A stretch of 7,314 nt of DNA from assembly GCA_023132075.1 (NCBI GenBank), contig JAGLYT010000077.1, positions 1 to 7,314 of the forward strand. Direction: 5' to 3'. The position numbers and the translations under genes are program-made. Positions 5,746 through 7,314 of this stretch are shown here, in pieces; within the stretch, counting starts at the first letter, position 1; every line of letters starts with the position of its first letter. The notes under the pieces were generated by a model that was not told the origin of the DNA, searched no databases, and saw only the letters and a program-made list of their open reading frames with translations. Origin of the DNA: a bacterium (lineage in GTDB: Bacteria; CBDUZB01; JAGLHV01).

Positions 5746-7197
5746 CTATCCTTTGATTACGCCAAGGGGAGTTAGGCGGGCTACTTTTTTGGAAATACCT
5801 GCCTGATGACAGACATTAACTACCGCATCTACATCTTTATAAGCCAGTGGAGCTTCCTCTGCCAATGTTTTAATTTTTCTTGCCTTAACAACAATTCCCT
5901 TTTCTGCCAATTGCTGTTGTAATTTATATCCGGAAACCTGCTTTAAAGCCTGGGTTCTGCTCATTACCCGGCCGCTTCCATGACAAGTGCTTCCCCATGT
6001 TTGTTCCATTGCCGTTTGCGTTCCTACCAAAACAAAAGAATGTGTACCCATTGTTCCCGGGATAAGCACCGGTTGACCGACTTCTTTATAAACATCAGGT
6101 AAATCCTGATGTCCTGCGGGTAACGCCCTTGTCGCTCCTTTGCGGTGAATACATAATTTTTTCTTTTTCCCATCGACTATGTGCTCTTCAATTTTACCAA
6201 TATTATGAGCCACATCATAAACTAATTCCATTCCTAAATCCCCCATTGACAAACCTAACACACGCTGAAATGTTTCTCTGGTCCAATGGGTTATACATTG
6301 TCTATTTGCCCAAGCATAGTTGGCTGCGGCTGACATTGCCTGAAAATAATTCATTCCCTCCGGAGATTTTAAAGGAGCACAGGCAAGCTGACGATCAGGC
6401 AATGAAATTCCGTATTTTCGTACTGCCTCATTCATTACCCTTAAATAATCATCACAAACCTGATACCCTAAACCACGTGAACCGGTATGAATCATTATCA
6501 CTATCTGCCCCTCTTCCAACCCAAAATTCCGGGCAAGAGCAGATTCGTAAATCTGATCAACTACCTGAATTTCCAGAAAATGATTTCCCGCTCCCAAAGT
6601 TCCTAACTGCTCTCTTCCTCTTTCCAAAGCCCGCTGACTCACCTTGCCGGCATCGGCACTTTGCATACATCCGTTATTTTCTGTATGTTCAATATCTGCT
6701 TGTTCTCCCATACCTCTGGCTACAACCCACTCAGCTCCTTTTTGCAAAACCTTGCTTACTTCTTGTTTATTAAGTTTTATTCTGCCGGTAAACCCTACTC
6801 CGCTGGGAATATTATTGAACAAAGCAAAAATTAAATCCGATAATTTATGCTGAATATCTTTCTGAACTAAATTAGTTCTTATTAATCTGACCCCACAATT
6901 AATATCATAGCCAATTCCACCCGGAGAAATAACCCCGGTTTCATAATCCATCGCCGCCACACCGCCGATACAAAACCCGTATCCCCAATGAATGTCAGGC
7001 ATAGCTAAAGAATATTTAACAATACCGGGCAAGGCGGCAACATTAATTACCTGTTGTGGAGCCTTATCCTGACAAATAGATTTTAGCAATTTTTTATCAG
7101 CATAAATTATTCCTTTTACCCGCATACCTTCTCTTTGAGGAATAAGCCATTTATATTTTCCAACTTCTTTTAATGAATCTTTCCATTCATCTGTCAT
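5746..7197 (-). CDS. rtcB: RtcB RNA ligase (GTP- and Mn-dependent 3'-phosphate/5'-hydroxyl ligase)
   Basis: RtcB joins RNA ends carrying a 2',3'-cyclic phosphate or 3'-phosphate to 5'-hydroxyl ends, using GTP and Mn2+. It splices tRNA in archaea and animals and acts in RNA repair in bacteria. The 483 residues match the long archaeal/animal-type enzyme in length. All known active-site positions are visible: D98 and C101 in GYDINCGVR, N205/H206/E209 in LGAGNHFLE, H237 in MIHTGSRGLG, H331 in DVAHNIGK, the H351-RKGATRA loop, the guanylylated histidine H406 in STCHGSGR, and the terminal lysine K482 in PLGVIKG. It should be active. There is no intein, unlike some archaeal homologues. Start: ATG at 7195-7197 behind AAGGGAG (7208-7214, 10-base spacing), with an in-frame stop just upstream. 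No archease, rtcA or rtcR is visible nearby, so a housekeeping or lone repair role is more likely than the E. coli-type rtcBA operon. Confidence 0.97.
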   Translation of the reverse strand: MTDEWKDSLKEVGKYKWLIPQREGMRVKGIIYADKKLLKSICQDKAPQQVINVAALPGIVKYSLAMPDIHWGYGFCIGGVAAMDYETGVISPGGIGYDINCGVRLIRTNLVQKDIQHKLSDLIFALFNNIPSGVGFTGRIKLNKQEVSKVLQKGAEWVVARGMGEQADIEHTENNGCMQSADAGKVSQRALERGREQLGTLGAGNHFLEIQVVDQIYESALARNFGLEEGQIVIMIHTGSRGLGYQVCDDYLRVMNEAVRKYGISLPDRQLACAPLKSPEGMNYFQAMSAAANYAWANRQCITHWTRETFQRVLGLSMGDLGMELVYDVAHNIGKIEEHIVDGKKKKLCIHRKGATRALPAGHQDLPDVYKEVGQPVLIPGTMGTHSFVLVGTQTAMEQTWGSTCHGSGRVMSRTQALKQVSGYKLQQQLAEKGIVVKARKIKTLAEEAPLAYKDVDAVVNVCHQAGISKKVARLTPLGVIKG

Positions 7198-7314
7198 TAT
7201 TCTATTACTCCCTTCTTATTTATTTTTTTCTAAAATAAATTTGGGCTATTGATTAATGAGGTGAAATAATTTAAATATAAATAGTAAATTAAAGGTAAAA
7301 TGTGTTTCGAACGA
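7198..7314. other. AT-rich leader region upstream of rtcB
   Basis: 117 bases, very AT-rich. The strong rtcB ribosome site (AAGGGAG on the minus strand, 7208-7214) is clear. A minus-strand TTTACC ... TATTTA pair with a 16-base spacer (near 7271-7298) is a weak promoter candidate. No RNA gene, riboswitch or convincing ORF is visible. Confidence 0.4.

Noticed and set aside
6129-6773. 214-codon open frame on the plus strand opposite rtcB
   Set aside because: It overlaps conserved RtcB motifs throughout, the protein resembles nothing and is rich in Leu/Pro/His as expected for an antisense frame, and it has no credible ribosome site.
7267-7291. Inverted repeat TAATTTA / TAAATTA with an 11-base spacer
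   Set aside because: Seven A/T-only bases in an almost pure A/T stretch carry little information and recur easily by chance.
7300-7314. Possible rightward gene start at the right edge (ATG TGT TTC GAA CGA after AAAGG)
   Set aside because: Only five codons are visible, the ribosome-site spacing (4 bases) is short, and no good promoter precedes it. It cannot be supported without more sequence.
7294-7314. GTTCGAAAC on the minus strand resembles a tRNA T-loop
   Set aside because: The flanking bases do not form a T-stem (C opposite A at the second pair) and no acceptor stem or CCA follows, so it is a chance TTCGAA.

Overview
The window comes from a low-GC bacterium with two membranes. The evidence is AT-rich coding DNA with Shine-Dalgarno starts, good sigma-70-type promoters, and an HAE1-type RND efflux pump that normally works across an inner and outer membrane. 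The lineage cannot be fixed from the sequence. A little-studied phylum would fit, because a long archaeal/animal-like RtcB and an amino-acid permease fused to a PTS IIA domain occur together, but that is inference.

Layout, left to right. (1) The first 45 codons of a leftward gene, probably an endonuclease/exonuclease/phosphatase-family protein, run off the left edge. (2) A divergent 5' region of about 200-230 bases holds two back-to-back promoters. The rightward one is overlaid by a perfect 9-1-9 palindrome (273-291), the strongest regulatory signal in the window. (3) A rightward pair follows: a complete 1020-residue RND transporter permease, then 30 bases later a 72-residue single-domain DUF1456 protein. 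(4) A convergent junction has a possible imperfect bidirectional terminator. (5) Two leftward genes fill the right half: an APC-superfamily permease with a C-terminal PtsN-like EIIA domain, and upstream of it a complete rtcB RNA ligase. They are 174 bases apart. The right edge is an AT-rich leader upstream of rtcB.

How the genes relate. The RND permease and the DUF1456 gene probably form one repressible transcription unit controlled at the palindrome. No membrane-fusion protein, outer-membrane channel or regulator gene is present, so those partners must lie elsewhere. The APC-EIIA fusion suggests amino-acid transport tied to phosphorylation state or phosphotransfer signalling. RtcB is a stand-alone RNA repair/splicing ligase with all catalytic residues and no neighbouring archease. 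I see no mobile element, CRISPR array, tRNA or rRNA. The genes are mostly recognisable families; the more unusual points are the operator, the transporter-IIA fusion with its uncharacterised linker, and the one-domain DUF1456 protein.
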